DNA from: Roseovarius dicentrarchi
GTDB lineage: Bacteria; Pseudomonadota; Alphaproteobacteria; Rhodobacterales; Rhodobacteraceae
Length of the DNA stretch: 64,000 bases
Assembly (NCBI RefSeq): GCF_003316635.1
Contig: NZ_QNQP01000001.1
Span: forward strand, 62,001-126,000
Direction of reading: 5' to 3'
Every line of letters starts with the position of its first letter. Position 1 is the stretch's first letter. Shown here piece by piece: positions 17,374 to 27,278 of this stretch. The notes beneath the pieces were generated by a model. That model made no database searches. It worked only from the letters and a program-made list of their open reading frames with translations, and was not told the origin of the DNA. Made by a program: the position numbers and the translations under genes.

Positions 17374-18384
17374 ATGAGCAACGCACTTTCCCGGATGATG
17401 GCACAGCGTGACTGGATCCTCGCCGATGGGGCCACCGGCACCAACCTGTTCAACATGGGGCTGGAATCGGGCGATGCGCCCGAGTTCTGGAATGAAAAAC
17501 ATCCTGACCGGATCACCAAGCTGTACAAGATGGCAGTCGACGCCGGCAGCGACCTGTTCCTGACCAACAGCTTTGGCGGCAACGCCTCGCGCCTGAAACT
17601 GCACGGCGCGCAGAAACGCGCACGAGAATTGTCGCGCATCTCCGCCGAAATCGGGCGTGAGGTGGCTGATCGTTATGATCGTCCTGTAATCGTCGCCGGA
17701 TCGGTGGGGCCGACCGGCGACATCATGGCCCCGATGGGCACGCTGACCCATGAACTCGCGGTCGAGATTTTCCACGAACAGGCCGAGGGCCTGAAAGAAG
17801 GCGGCGCCGACGTTCTATGGCTCGAGACGATCTCTGCCCCCGAGGAATACAAGGCCGCCGCAGAGGCATTTCTGCTGGCCGGTATGCCATGGGTCGGCAC
17901 GATGAGCTTTGACACCGCCGGGCGCACGATGATGGGCGTCACCTCATCCGCGATGGCCGATATGGTGGAAACGCTCGATCACAAACCGCTGGCCTTCGGC
18001 GCAAATTGCGGTGTCGGCGCGTCCGATTTGCTGCGCACTGTGCTGGGATTTGCCGCGCAGGGCACCGAGCGGCCCATCGTGGCCAAGGGCAACGCCGGCA
18101 TCCCCAAATTCGTGGACGGGCATATCCACTATGACGGCACGCCCGAATTGATGGCCGACTATGCCTGCCTGGCCCGCGACGCCGGCGCGCAGATCATCGG
18201 CGGCTGCTGCGGCACCATGCCCGAACACCTGAGCAAGATGCGCGAGGCGCTGGAAACGCGGCCCCGCGGCCCGCGCCCGACGCTGGACCAGATTACCGAA
18301 ACGCTGGGCGCGTTCTCGTCGGACATTGACGGCACGGGCGATGATGCGCCAGCGCCCCGCCGCACCCGCCGCCGGGGCGGCTGA
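17374..18384 (+). CDS. bmt: Betaine--homocysteine S-methyltransferase
   Basis: Zn-dependent methyltransferase that transfers a methyl group from glycine betaine to homocysteine, yielding methionine and dimethylglycine. 336 residues from MSNALSRMMAQRDW. The homocysteine-methyltransferase barrel shows LADGATGTNL, the Zn ligands in FGANCG and GGCCGT, and AGSVGPTGD. A basic Arg-rich tail (PRRTRRRGG) is unusual but short. ATGs 30 and 42 bases upstream exist; the chosen start fits the family. Glycine betaine is a common marine osmolyte, and demethylation also feeds one-carbon metabolism. Confidence 0.85.
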   Translation: MSNALSRMMAQRDWILADGATGTNLFNMGLESGDAPEFWNEKHPDRITKLYKMAVDAGSDLFLTNSFGGNASRLKLHGAQKRARELSRISAEIGREVADRYDRPVIVAGSVGPTGDIMAPMGTLTHELAVEIFHEQAEGLKEGGADVLWLETISAPEEYKAAAEAFLLAGMPWVGTMSFDTAGRTMMGVTSSAMADMVETLDHKPLAFGANCGVGASDLLRTVLGFAAQGTERPIVAKGNAGIPKFVDGHIHYDGTPELMADYACLARDAGAQIIGGCCGTMPEHLSKMREALETRPRGPRPTLDQITETLGAFSSDIDGTGDDAPAPRRTRRRGG

Positions 18385-18504
18385 CCGGGCCGCGTGGGCG
18401 CCGGGGCCGGGGATTATCCGGCGCCGCACCACGCGCCCCCCTTCCCCCCTCGCGCGCAATGGCTTAAAGAGACGCCAAGCCAGCAGCCTGAGGGATATTG
18501 CACC

Positions 18505-20670
18505 ATGAACGAGCCGGACATCACCCCTGACCTGATCGCCAGCCACGGGCTGAAACCGGACGAGTATGAGCGCATCCTCGACATTATCGGGCGCGAGCCG
18601 ACCTTCACGGAACTCGGCATCTTTTCCGCGATGTGGAACGAGCATTGCAGCTATAAATCCTCCAAGAAATGGCTGCGCACCCTGCCAACGGACGGCCCGC
18701 AGGTTATCTGCGGCCCCGGCGAGAATGCCGGCATCGTCGACATTGGCGATGGCCAATGCGTTGTATTCAAGATGGAATCACATAACCATCCGTCTTATAT
18801 TGAACCCTATCAGGGCGCGGCGACGGGCGTGGGCGGCATCCTGCGCGATGTGTTCACCATGGGCGCGCGGCCCATCGCGGCGATGAACTCGCTCAGCTTT
18901 GGCGAGCCGGACCACCACAAGACGCGCCAGCTGGTGCATGGCGTGGTTGCGGGCATCGGCGGTTATGGCAACGCGTTCGGCGTGCCGACCGTGGGCGGCG
19001 AGTTGCGCTTTGACGCGGCGTATAACGGCAACTGTCTGGTCAACGCTTTCGCGGCCGGTCTTGCCGACACGGACAAGATTTTCTATTCCGCCGCCTCCGG
19101 CGTGGGCCGCCCCGTTGTGTATCTGGGCGCCAAGACCGGCCGCGACGGCGTTGGCGGCGCCACCATGGCATCGGCCGAATTCGACGATTCCATCGAGGAC
19201 AAGCGCCCGACAGTGCAGGTCGGTGACCCCTTCACCGAAAAGCGCCTGATGGAGGCCACGCTGGAGCTGATGGCGACCGGCGCCGTGATTTCCATTCAGG
19301 ACATGGGTGCCGCGGGCCTCACCTGCTCGGCCGTCGAAATGGGCGACAAGGGCGGTCTTGGCGTGCGCCTGAACCTTGAGGCGGTGCCCCAGCGCGAAGA
19401 CGCCATGACCGCGTACGAGATGATGCTGTCCGAGTCTCAGGAGCGGATGCTGATGGTGCTGGAGCCGTCGCTGGAAGCCGAAGCGCGCGCCGTGTTCGAG
19501 AAATGGGATCTCGATTTCGCCATCGTGGGCGAGACGATCGCCGAAGACCGTTTCCTGATCATGCACAACAACGTGGTCAAGGCCGATCTGCCGCTGGCCG
19601 CCCTGTCCGGCACCGCCCCCGAATACGACCGCCCTTGGGTCGAAACCCCGGCGCCCGCGCCGCTCGATCCGGCGACCGTGCCGCAGATCGACCCTATCGA
19701 CGGGCTGCGCGCGCTGATCACGTCGCCCAATTATTGCAGCCGCGAATGGGTGTACGAACAGTACGACACCATGGTCATGGCCGACACCGTGCGCGGCCCC
19801 GGCCTTGGCGGTGGATTGATCCGGGTGCATGGCACCGACAAACTGCTGGCGTTCACATCGGATGTGACGCCCCGCTACGTGCAGGCCAACCCCGAAATGG
19901 GCGGCAAGCAGGCCGTGGCCGAGGCGTATCGCAACCTGACCGCGCTGGGGGCCAAGCCATTGGCCAGCACCGATAACCTGAATTTCGGCAACCCCGAAAA
20001 GCCGCAGATCATGGGCCAGCTCGTCAGTGCGATCAAGGGTATTGGCGCGGCTGTATCCGCCCTCGATATGCCAATCGTGTCCGGCAACGTGTCGCTTTAT
20101 AACGAAACGGACGGCGCCGCGATCCTGCCCACCCCCACCATCGGCGCTGTCGGCCTGATCGCGCATGAGGATGAGGCGATCATCGGCCAGGCCCGCGACG
20201 GCCATGTTGCGCTGCTGATCGGCGAAACGCACGGCCATCTGGGCCAGTCCGCCCTGCTGGCCGAAGTGTTTGGCCGCGTCGAGGGCGACACCCCGCATGT
20301 CGATCTGGACGCTGAAAAGCGCAACGGCGATTTCATCCGCGCCAACCACGCGCTGATCCGCGCTTGCACGGACCTGAGCGATGGCGGCCTTGCGCTGGCC
20401 GCGTTTGAAATGGCCGAGGCCGCCGGCGTGGGCATCCATCTGGACGATGCAGATACCGCGACACTCTTTGGCGAAGATCAGGCACGCTACCTTGTCGCCT
20501 GCAACTTCGATCAGGCCGAGGCGCTGATGTCCGAGGCTGGCCGCGCTGGCGTCAAGATTTCCAGCGTCGGCAAGTTCACCGGCGATCAGGTGCGCATCGG
20601 CGCGTCCGAGGCGCCGCTGGAGACACTAAGCCATATGTTCCGCAGCAGTTTTGCCGACCGGTTCGCATGA
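18505..20670 (+). CDS. purL: Phosphoribosylformylglycinamidine synthase subunit PurL
   Basis: The catalytic subunit of the split FGAM synthase, 721 residues. Opening [14 protein letters not shown] and [20 protein letters not shown] with SYKSSKKWL are diagnostic; two AIRS-type halves follow, with [19 protein letters not shown] and later [12 protein letters not shown]. The ATG at 18505 has GAGGG ahead of it; an upstream extension of 37 codons is low-complexity and rejected. PurS and PurQ are encoded about 2.5 kb away on the opposite strand. Confidence 0.97.
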   Translation: MNEPDITPDLIASHGLKPDEYERILDIIGREPTFTELGIFSAMWNEHCSYKSSKKWLRTLPTDGPQVICGPGENAGIVDIGDGQCVVFKMESHNHPSYIEPYQGAATGVGGILRDVFTMGARPIAAMNSLSFGEPDHHKTRQLVHGVVAGIGGYGNAFGVPTVGGELRFDAAYNGNCLVNAFAAGLADTDKIFYSAASGVGRPVVYLGAKTGRDGVGGATMASAEFDDSIEDKRPTVQVGDPFTEKRLMEATLELMATGAVISIQDMGAAGLTCSAVEMGDKGGLGVRLNLEAVPQREDAMTAYEMMLSESQERMLMVLEPSLEAEARAVFEKWDLDFAIVGETIAEDRFLIMHNNVVKADLPLAALSGTAPEYDRPWVETPAPAPLDPATVPQIDPIDGLRALITSPNYCSREWVYEQYDTMVMADTVRGPGLGGGLIRVHGTDKLLAFTSDVTPRYVQANPEMGGKQAVAEAYRNLTALGAKPLASTDNLNFGNPEKPQIMGQLVSAIKGIGAAVSALDMPIVSGNVSLYNETDGAAILPTPTIGAVGLIAHEDEAIIGQARDGHVALLIGETHGHLGQSALLAEVFGRVEGDTPHVDLDAEKRNGDFIRANHALIRACTDLSDGGLALAAFEMAEAAGVGIHLDDADTATLFGEDQARYLVACNFDQAEALMSEAGRAGVKISSVGKFTGDQVRIGASEAPLETLSHMFRSSFADRFA

Positions 20671-20699
20671 CATAGCATCGCCAGATGACTTGAGCCATG

Positions 20700-20733
20700 A
20701 AAAGACGGCCCTGCAAAACAGGGCCGTCTTTTT
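20700..20733. terminator. Bidirectional Rho-independent terminator after purL
   Basis: Perfect 14-bp stem AAAAGACGGCCCTG / CAGGGCCGTCTTTT with loop CAAAA, followed by a T-run on the plus strand and, through the stem's A-tract, on the minus strand. It separates purL from the convergent beta-helix gene. Confidence 0.93.
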
Positions 20734-20791
20734 GATCATTCAGCGTTCATCAGAATCGCAGGCACCGCAATACCACTTGTCACGACACGGC

Positions 20792-23083
20792 TTAAAACGG
20801 ATCGTCGATACGCACGATCATGGTCACCGTGCCGCGAACCGCCGTGCCGAATTGCAGGCGGATCTGATTGCGATCCGGTCCCTGCTTGGCCTCGTAATAC
20901 GGTGCCACATGCACCACATCACCGCCGCCATTGCGCAGCGGCCCCGCCGGCAGGACCGAGGTGACCGTTTGCGCGAACGCCCCGAACGGCAGGCTGGCGC
21001 CCGGCTGAATCGTCCATGTCGACGCAGGCGAGCCTTGGTCATATTCCAGCAACAAGGGGCTGGAGACGGGATTTTGAATATTGCCGAAAGTGTTATCGCT
21101 AAACGCAATATTTTTAATCCGGTTATAGTCCAGATCGGCAAAACTCGTATCAATCCGCTCAATCCGATCAATCGGATTGTCGATAATGCGGAACGAATTG
21201 CCGCTGACATTCACCCCGTTCAGGAAATGCCCCGCACCATGCGGTTTGACGACAAGAAACGTAAACCACGGCGCGACATTCCCCGCCAGAAAAACGTTAT
21301 CGACCAGATTGAGCGCGCTGAACGAAAATTCACTGGAGAATTCGGGCGCACTGTCGTGCTCATTGCTCCACTCGATAAAACAATTATCGACATAGTTTGA
21401 ATTGACCGTCGTGCGGCAGTTGGTCCGCGTCAGGATCAGCCCGGCACTGCGCGTGCCATCGTTGGAATTGTCGCCCTGAAACCAATGGTTGCCCGATACG
21501 ATATTGCTGGACCCGGCCAGCAGCGCAAAATGCCGGAACCGCACAATGCGGTTGTCGCGCAGCTTGACGTCGTTGGCATTGGCATTCAGCGCAATCGACG
21601 CGCGGTCCGCCACCCTCAGCGATCCTTCATTGGACAAAAACTGGCATCGATCCACGATCATGCCCTGATCGCCCACAGCCGGGCTGGAGATTCCGCGATC
21701 CTTGGGGCTGGTAAAGAAGCAATCGCGAAAATGAAACCCGGTGCCAGCGCGCGGCAGCATCACACAACTGCATTCACCGCCCGCCTGAAATTCCACGTTC
21801 GAGATGGAAAACTTGCTCAGCTTTTCAAAGCCGCTGAAATCCAGCATGTATTTGAACCGCCGGAAGGTAAACACCTGCGTCCCGGATGCGTCATACAGTT
21901 GCTGGCTCAGGCGCACCTCCTGCGCGGCGATGTCCACGCCGCTGACATATACCTCGCGGCCGACGCCATTGCCTTCGACGACTGCGCCAATCGGGATGTT
22001 GGCAACGTTCGTCACGCCCGTCAGCACCAGGCTGTTGCGCGGTGAATAGGTGCCTTGGGACGTCACCACCTGCGTGGCCCAGGCAGGGCGGTCCAGCGCA
22101 TAGAACTGGCCATTCTTGATCAGGCGCCGCTGGGAATAGCTGGATTTGTCCGGCACTGCCGCGCTCATGTCAATCGGCCCGGTCAGCGAGATGATGCGCC
22201 CCTTCATATCCAGCGAATCGTGGCCGGAATTGTTCAGCATCGCCTGAAATGCCTTGCGAAACGCCAATTCCTCGTCGCCAAACGCGTCAATATATGCCGG
22301 CAGGTCAAAATTCTTGGTCAGGGTAAAGACATGCTGCGCGCCCATCGTGACCGTGCCGTCGAACCGCACGGTGGATTGCATCGTCACGCTATCGCCCATG
22401 CGATACGTCCCGTGCGGCACCAGAACGTCGCGCCCATTTGCGGCGGCATCGGCGGCCTCGAACGCGGGCGCATCATCATGCACGCCATTGCCGATGGCGC
22501 CGTAGTCGCGCACATCGACCATGCCCAGCATCTCGCGCAGGAAAACGCGGGTGATATCCTCAATCTCGATATCGTCAATGCGCACAACGCCGCCATTCGC
22601 GCCGGTCAGGTCCAGCCCGAAATGCCCATAGCTGGCCTGCGGGCCCCAGACCATATCGACGCCGGTGCGGTTGCCCGTGCCGATAATTGCGCTGACCTCG
22701 ACGACCTTGCCATAGCTTGGCAGCGTCGTTTGCGGGCCAAACTGCGCCACCCCGCTGACATTGCCGCCACCCGGCGCACCGGCCCAGCCAGCGATGCGCA
22801 CCGTCGGCAGGTTGCCGGAAATGGCCTTGATTCGCGCCGTGACGCGCAGGTAGCATCCCGGCAGGATCGGCGTTTGACCCATATAGCGCAGTTTCTGCAC
22901 CGCACTGGCCTTTTGAAGCTCCAGCGCAGGTCCAAAATTCTGATCTGCCGGCACGAACGCAGCATTGACCGCGTTTGCGTATGTATCCGATCCCGGCGTG
23001 CCATCGCCACTGGACCAGACATTCAGACCGGCCCCAAAGCTGGGCGGCATGAAGAGAATCCCGTCAGTTACTGCCTTGTTCAT
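20792..23083 (-). CDS. Right-handed beta-helix protein (GH28/pectate-lyase-3-like)
   Basis: A 763-residue protein. An N-terminal beta-sandwich-like part (about 1-180) with VRIAGWAGAPGG is followed by MVDVRDYGAIGNGVHDDAPAF (near 195), the signature of the pectate-lyase superfamily 3 / GH28-related beta-helix, then repeated Asn- and Val-rich turns (NANANDVKLRDN, SGNHWFQGDNSND, LVDNVFLAGN). No signal peptide is visible. Start at MNKAVTDGILF because AAAGGAAAT lies just before it. Related proteins occur in roseobacters and resemble phage tailspikes; a role on cell-surface polysaccharide is inference. Catalytic residues cannot be assigned. Confidence 0.75.
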   Translation of the reverse strand: MNKAVTDGILFMPPSFGAGLNVWSSGDGTPGSDTYANAVNAAFVPADQNFGPALELQKASAVQKLRYMGQTPILPGCYLRVTARIKAISGNLPTVRIAGWAGAPGGGNVSGVAQFGPQTTLPSYGKVVEVSAIIGTGNRTGVDMVWGPQASYGHFGLDLTGANGGVVRIDDIEIEDITRVFLREMLGMVDVRDYGAIGNGVHDDAPAFEAADAAANGRDVLVPHGTYRMGDSVTMQSTVRFDGTVTMGAQHVFTLTKNFDLPAYIDAFGDEELAFRKAFQAMLNNSGHDSLDMKGRIISLTGPIDMSAAVPDKSSYSQRRLIKNGQFYALDRPAWATQVVTSQGTYSPRNSLVLTGVTNVANIPIGAVVEGNGVGREVYVSGVDIAAQEVRLSQQLYDASGTQVFTFRRFKYMLDFSGFEKLSKFSISNVEFQAGGECSCVMLPRAGTGFHFRDCFFTSPKDRGISSPAVGDQGMIVDRCQFLSNEGSLRVADRASIALNANANDVKLRDNRIVRFRHFALLAGSSNIVSGNHWFQGDNSNDGTRSAGLILTRTNCRTTVNSNYVDNCFIEWSNEHDSAPEFSSEFSFSALNLVDNVFLAGNVAPWFTFLVVKPHGAGHFLNGVNVSGNSFRIIDNPIDRIERIDTSFADLDYNRIKNIAFSDNTFGNIQNPVSSPLLLEYDQGSPASTWTIQPGASLPFGAFAQTVTSVLPAGPLRNGGGDVVHVAPYYEAKQGPDRNQIRLQFGTAVRGTVTMIVRIDDPF

Positions 23084-23237
23084 CTGTATTTCCTTTCGCA
23101 TCCGTCACGCGAGACCCGTCAGGGGCGCGTATCGGAATGTCACATTTACGCCAGCCCGGGGCACACCCGGATGGACGAGGGAAATACAGAGCCAAGGTTA
23201 ACCGCCTCTGGCACCACCGTCACGGTGCCCTGCCACC

Positions 23238-23645
23238 TTATGCGGTGCCGGCCGTCGCCCGGCGTATGGTCACGGCATTGATTTTCCAGCCCGTTGGCCC
23301 CTGCTCCATCTGGTATTCCAGAATATGCAGCGCGCCGTTTCGATCGCGCACCAGAACATCCTGCCACAGCAGGCCATCGCGCTGATCGAGGGCCAGAAAT
23401 GTCACTTCGTCGGGCCGCCACACCATCGGGTAGCCGGTCCTGACCATCGCGCCGAACCTCTGCGCACTGCCGAACATGCCCTGTATGGTGGGGCTGGCAA
23501 AGGCAAAGGCGGCGTCAAAATCATCCGCCTCGAACGCGGCGATCTGGGCCGATATCACGGCGCGGATCGGCTCTTCCTGCGCGCGCGACGGATGGCCAAG
23601 GCCGAGCCCCATGATCAGGCAAAACGCTAATAATAAGTGTTTCAT
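23238..23645 (-). CDS. Secreted DUF4864 protein
   Basis: A 135-residue protein with a signal peptide (MKHLLLAFCLIMGLGLG, cleavage probably near SRAQ). The mature domain, IRAVISAQIAAFEADDFDAAFAFASP, has the SnoaL/NTF2-like start of DUF4864, with TGYPMVWRPDEV and QGPTGWKINAVTI following. Function unknown; periplasmic location is inferred from the signal. It sits alone between the beta-helix gene and an oxidoreductase on the same strand. Confidence 0.8.
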   Translation of the reverse strand: MKHLLLAFCLIMGLGLGHPSRAQEEPIRAVISAQIAAFEADDFDAAFAFASPTIQGMFGSAQRFGAMVRTGYPMVWRPDEVTFLALDQRDGLLWQDVLVRDRNGALHILEYQMEQGPTGWKINAVTIRRATAGTA

Positions 23646-23698
23646 AAATACTCCTCCCTAAAGGAAAAGTATCGCGCCGCTGCGGCAGATCAAACTTT

Positions 23699-24694
23699 TC
23701 AGGCCGAGCCTGCCAACTCCCGCACCTGCGCCCACAGCGTATCCGGCACCTCCACCGCTTCGGCCAGAACGCGGCCCTGCCCCGGCATGCGCGCGCCCTC
23801 ATTGGCTGCAACGCCTTCGGCGACGCGGGCAAGGCGGGTGGCAAAATGGTCTGACATCCCCGGATCGATCAGCAGGTAGAACTGGCCCAGATCATGCGGC
23901 GCGCCCTCCGGCGCCTTTAGCGGCGCAACGTCGAGGCTGGCAAGGCTTCCGGTCAGACCGGCCGCCAGAATTTCGGCCATCAGGCCAAACCCCCAGCCCT
24001 TGTATCCCGCCATGCCCGCCCCAAGGCTGACCAGCGACCCACCCAGCGCCGCCGCCGCATCCGTCGTCGGATTGCCGTCGCTGTCGACGGCCCAGCCCTC
24101 GGGGATAGGCTCGCCCGCGGCCTTGGCCATGGTAATCTTGCCCAGCGCGACGGTGGTAGTGGACTGGTCAAACTGCATCGCAATACCGCCCTGCCCATCC
24201 GGTACGGAAAACGCGATAGGGTTCGTGCCGATCACGCGTGTCTTGCCGCCGGGCGGCGCAACAATGGGCGTGGCATTTGTCAGGCCCAGCCCGATCAGGC
24301 CCGCGCGCGCGATCTGTCCGGTGAAGTAGCCCAAGGACGTGCAGGTGTGCGCGTGGCAAACCGCCAGCGACGCGGTGCCGCACTCCCGCGCGGCAGTCAC
24401 TGCCTCGGGCAAGGCCCGCTCGAACGCCGCCTGCGCAAAGCCAAAGCGCGCATCCACCCGCACCGATCCGGGGCGCGGGCGCGTGACGTCAGGGGCCGCC
24501 GCGCCGTTGACCCGGCCGGACTGCAACTGCTGGCAATAGCTCTCCAGATAATACAGCCCGCAGATACGGTTGCCCGTCGCTTCGGCCTCGCGGATTGCGT
24601 CCGCGACACTGGCGGCGATCCACGTCTGCGCACCATGGCGCATCAGTGCGGATTTGGACAGCTTTTCAATCTGCGAAATCTCAATCTGCGGCAT
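23699..24694 (-). CDS. Ldh-family (malate/L-sulfolactate-type) NAD(P)-dependent oxidoreductase
   Basis: A 331-residue member of the YlbC/YiaK/MDH-2 family, which reduces or oxidises 2-oxo and 2-hydroxy acids (malate, ureidoglycolate, sulfolactate, delta-1-piperideine-2-carboxylate). Motifs: CHAHTCTSLGYFTGQIARAG in the His region, ATPIVAPPGGKTRVIGTNPIAF, and GYKGWGFGLMAEILAAGL. Start MPQIEISQIEKL at 24694; an upstream 19-codon extension lacks family similarity. Substrate cannot be assigned; the His environment (HAHTCTS in place of the more usual HSNHFG type) suggests a non-malate substrate. Confidence 0.8.
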   Translation of the reverse strand: MPQIEISQIEKLSKSALMRHGAQTWIAASVADAIREAEATGNRICGLYYLESYCQQLQSGRVNGAAAPDVTRPRPGSVRVDARFGFAQAAFERALPEAVTAARECGTASLAVCHAHTCTSLGYFTGQIARAGLIGLGLTNATPIVAPPGGKTRVIGTNPIAFSVPDGQGGIAMQFDQSTTTVALGKITMAKAAGEPIPEGWAVDSDGNPTTDAAAALGGSLVSLGAGMAGYKGWGFGLMAEILAAGLTGSLASLDVAPLKAPEGAPHDLGQFYLLIDPGMSDHFATRLARVAEGVAANEGARMPGQGRVLAEAVEVPDTLWAQVRELAGSA

Positions 24695-24751
24695 GTCTGC
24701 GGCTCCCCATCTCGTGTATAGTATTTTGGCCGCATCAAGGCCTGCCGTCAC

Positions 24752-25435
24752 TCATCCCGGCACGATCAGCCCATGATCCAGCCTGACGATCCGGTCCATC
24801 CGCGCCGCCAGTTCCAGATTATGGGTCGCTATCAGCGCCGAAAGCCCGGTATCGCGTACCAGTGCCATCAGCGTGCCAAACACCTGATCGGATGTGCCGG
24901 GATCCAAGTTACCCGTCGGCTCATCCGCCAGCAACAGGCGCGGCTGGTTCGCGAGCGCCCGGCAGAACGCCACGCGCTGCTGCTCCCCGCCTGACATGGC
25001 CGACGGGCGGTGTCCGGCACGCGGCCCGACGCCGACATGATTCAGCAATTCCTGCGCGCGCGCATCTGCCTTTTGGCGCGGCGTGCCATCCGCCAGCTGC
25101 GGTAGCGCGATATTCTCCAGCGCCGTGAATTCCGGCAGCAAATGGTGGAATTGATAAATAAACCCCACGTCCCGCCGCCGGGCAATGGTGCGCCGCCGGT
25201 CGCCCAGCCCTGTCATCACCGTGCCGCCAATCGCGACCTCGCCCGCATCGGCGGTATCCAGCAACCCGGCAATATGCAGCAGGGTGGATTTGCCCGCCCC
25301 CGACGGCGCCACCAGCGCGACGACCTCGCCCCGCGCGATCGCCAGATCGGCGCCTTTCAGAACGGCAATTTCATTCTGCTTTCCTCGATTATAGATTTTC
25401 TCGATGCCCGTCAGGCGCAGCACAGCATCACTCAT
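24752..25435 (-). CDS. lolD: Lipoprotein-releasing ABC transporter ATPase LolD
   Basis: ATPase that powers release of lipoproteins from the inner membrane. 227 residues with Walker [13 protein letters not shown] signature [10 protein letters not shown], Walker [13 protein letters not shown] and the H-loop THN. It overlaps the end of the lolC/E permease gene by 8 bp on the same strand, the usual lolCE-lolD arrangement. MacB-type ATPases are similar, but the partner permease settles it. Confidence 0.92.
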   Translation of the reverse strand: MSDAVLRLTGIEKIYNRGKQNEIAVLKGADLAIARGEVVALVAPSGAGKSTLLHIAGLLDTADAGEVAIGGTVMTGLGDRRRTIARRRDVGFIYQFHHLLPEFTALENIALPQLADGTPRQKADARAQELLNHVGVGPRAGHRPSAMSGGEQQRVAFCRALANQPRLLLADEPTGNLDPGTSDQVFGTLMALVRDTGLSALIATHNLELAARMDRIVRLDHGLIVPG

Positions 25436-26717
25436 AGCGCAGCGCCTCCACCGGGTTCATGCGCGCGGCACGGCGCGCGGGAAAGATCGTGACGATGAAG
25501 GACAGCGTCAGCGATAAAGTGACCGCCGACATGACATCGCCGAATTGCAGCTTGGCCGGCAGGTAATAAATGCCCCGCACCGACGGATCCCATATCTCGC
25601 CGCCCATCGCCCAGTTAACGAAGCCAAACAGCGGATCAATGTAAATCGCAAAGAGACATCCGAGGATCACGCCCATGGCGGTCCCGATAATCCCGGTAAA
25701 CGCGCCGCAGATAAAGAATATTCGCAGAACCGACCCCTCGGTCAGGCCCATGGTGCGCAAAATCCCGATGTCGCGCCCCTTGTTTTTCACCAGCATGATC
25801 AGCCCGCTGGTGATGTTCATCGCCGCGATCAACACAAGGATCGAAAGGATGATGAACATCACGTTATCCTCCACCTCCAGCGCGCGTAGAAACCCGCCGC
25901 TCTGGTCCTGCCACGTCCATAGCAGCGTGCGATCCCCCGCTGCCTGCATCAGTGGAATGGACAGGTCCATGACATGCTCGGGGTCGGTCACCATCACTTC
26001 CAACTCATCGGCTTTTCCCTCGCGGTTGAAAAACGACTGCGCCTCGGCAAACGGCATATAAACCCGCGTGCGATCAATGTCATAACGGCCGGCAGTAAAG
26101 ATATAGCTAACGTCATAGGCATTGACGCGCGGTGTGGTGCCAAAGGCGGTCTTGACCCCGCCGGGCGAGATGATCTTTATCTTGTCGCCCACGCCCACGC
26201 CCAGTTCGCGCGCCACGCCCGATCCAATGGCGATGCCGTCATCGAACCGCTCGATGTCGCCCTGCCCGGTGCTGGGATCGGCAATGCGCGGAATGCCCTT
26301 GAGATCCTCCAGCGTGATGCCGAACACCTCGACGCCCGCGTTGCGATCGCGCGCGTTGGCCATGACCTGCCCCTTGATCAGGGGTGCCACGCGGGTGACG
26401 CCGGGCACTGCGCGCACGCGCTCGGCCATTGCCTGATAATCGCCGAGCATCCGGTCAACACGGCCCGTCTGGGCATCGACCTCGCCCGCGCTATACACGG
26501 TCACATGCGCGTTCGAGCCAAGGATCGTATCAACAAATTCCGCGCGAAATCCGGCCCTTACAGCCAGTGTGGCGATCAGCGCCAGCACCGCCAGAGTGAT
26601 CCCGATCAGCGAAATCCACGTCATGACGCTTACGCCACCTTCGGCGCGCTTGGCGCGCAGATAGCGCCACGCGATCATCCATTCGAAGGGGGCGAAGGGG
26701 GCGGATTTACCTGCCAC
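25428..26717 (-). CDS. Lipoprotein-releasing ABC transporter permease LolC/LolE
   Basis: A 429-residue permease with four membrane helices: one near residues 25-50, a large periplasmic domain (about 55-270), then three C-terminal helices including [24 protein letters not shown], the family signature. The N-terminus ([20 protein letters not shown]) is typical. As in most alphaproteobacteria a single LolC/E-type gene precedes lolD, suggesting a homodimeric permease, though a second copy elsewhere cannot be excluded. Confidence 0.92.
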   Translation of the reverse strand: MAGKSAPFAPFEWMIAWRYLRAKRAEGGVSVMTWISLIGITLAVLALIATLAVRAGFRAEFVDTILGSNAHVTVYSAGEVDAQTGRVDRMLGDYQAMAERVRAVPGVTRVAPLIKGQVMANARDRNAGVEVFGITLEDLKGIPRIADPSTGQGDIERFDDGIAIGSGVARELGVGVGDKIKIISPGGVKTAFGTTPRVNAYDVSYIFTAGRYDIDRTRVYMPFAEAQSFFNREGKADELEVMVTDPEHVMDLSIPLMQAAGDRTLLWTWQDQSGGFLRALEVEDNVMFIILSILVLIAAMNITSGLIMLVKNKGRDIGILRTMGLTEGSVLRIFFICGAFTGIIGTAMGVILGCLFAIYIDPLFGFVNWAMGGEIWDPSVRGIYYLPAKLQFGDVMSAVTLSLTLSFIVTIFPARRAARMNPVEALRYE

Positions 26718-26770
26718 TGGGCATTACTCCTGCTAGATTTGGCGCAACTTGCGCCGGGGGCCTGCTGCCG

Positions 26771-27274
26771 TCAAGCAGGGCGGGCGTGGCGCCGCCGAAA
26801 CGGCATTCTCAACAGCGCCAGCGCGGCGGTCATCAGGCCAAGACCGCCCAGAAACCCGGCCCCGGCAAACATCGCGCCCTCAAACGTCAATGGCATCGCC
26901 GGTTTGAACTCATCCCATGCCGCGCTGGCGATCTGGGCGTCGCCCAAAGACCGGGCACGGTAGGCGCGGGTGAACGGCCCGGCGCGGCGCAGCGCGTCCA
27001 GATCGGCCGACAGGCGTTCGTACCGCACGATCACACCTGCCACCGTTTCCGCCCGCTGCGCGCCCATCGCGCCGCCGCCGCGCAGATCCTCCAGCGCCGC
27101 TTCACGGCCCAGCCCAACCTCGGCGGCGTCCGCGTCGAACCCTTTGACAAAGCCGCGCAATTCGTCCACTGCGCCGCCCAGCCGCTGCACGTATTGCTGG
27201 GAAAACTCCGGGAATTGCGAAAGCCCCGCAGCCCCGGCAAGGCCACCCGCCAGTATCAGCGCGCGGCCCAGCAT
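26771..27274 (-). CDS. DUF2937 family membrane protein
   Basis: A 167-residue protein with an N-terminal membrane segment (MLGRALILAGGLAGAAGLSQ), a family hallmark FPEFSQQYVQRLGGAVDEL, a soluble middle part and a second hydrophobic segment near the C-terminus (AMFAGAGFLGGLGLMTAAL). Function unknown. The start at 27274 is taken because it gives the conserved N-terminus; the gene begins five bases after the proS stop, so it is likely in the proS-lol transcription unit. Confidence 0.75.
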   Translation of the reverse strand: MLGRALILAGGLAGAAGLSQFPEFSQQYVQRLGGAVDELRGFVKGFDADAAEVGLGREAALEDLRGGGAMGAQRAETVAGVIVRYERLSADLDALRRAGPFTRAYRARSLGDAQIASAAWDEFKPAMPLTFEGAMFAGAGFLGGLGLMTAALALLRMPFRRRHARPA

Positions 27275-27278
27275 CCGC

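Noticed and set aside
18778..20439. 553-codon minus-strand frame over purL
   Set aside because: Shadow of purL; no motif and no start site.
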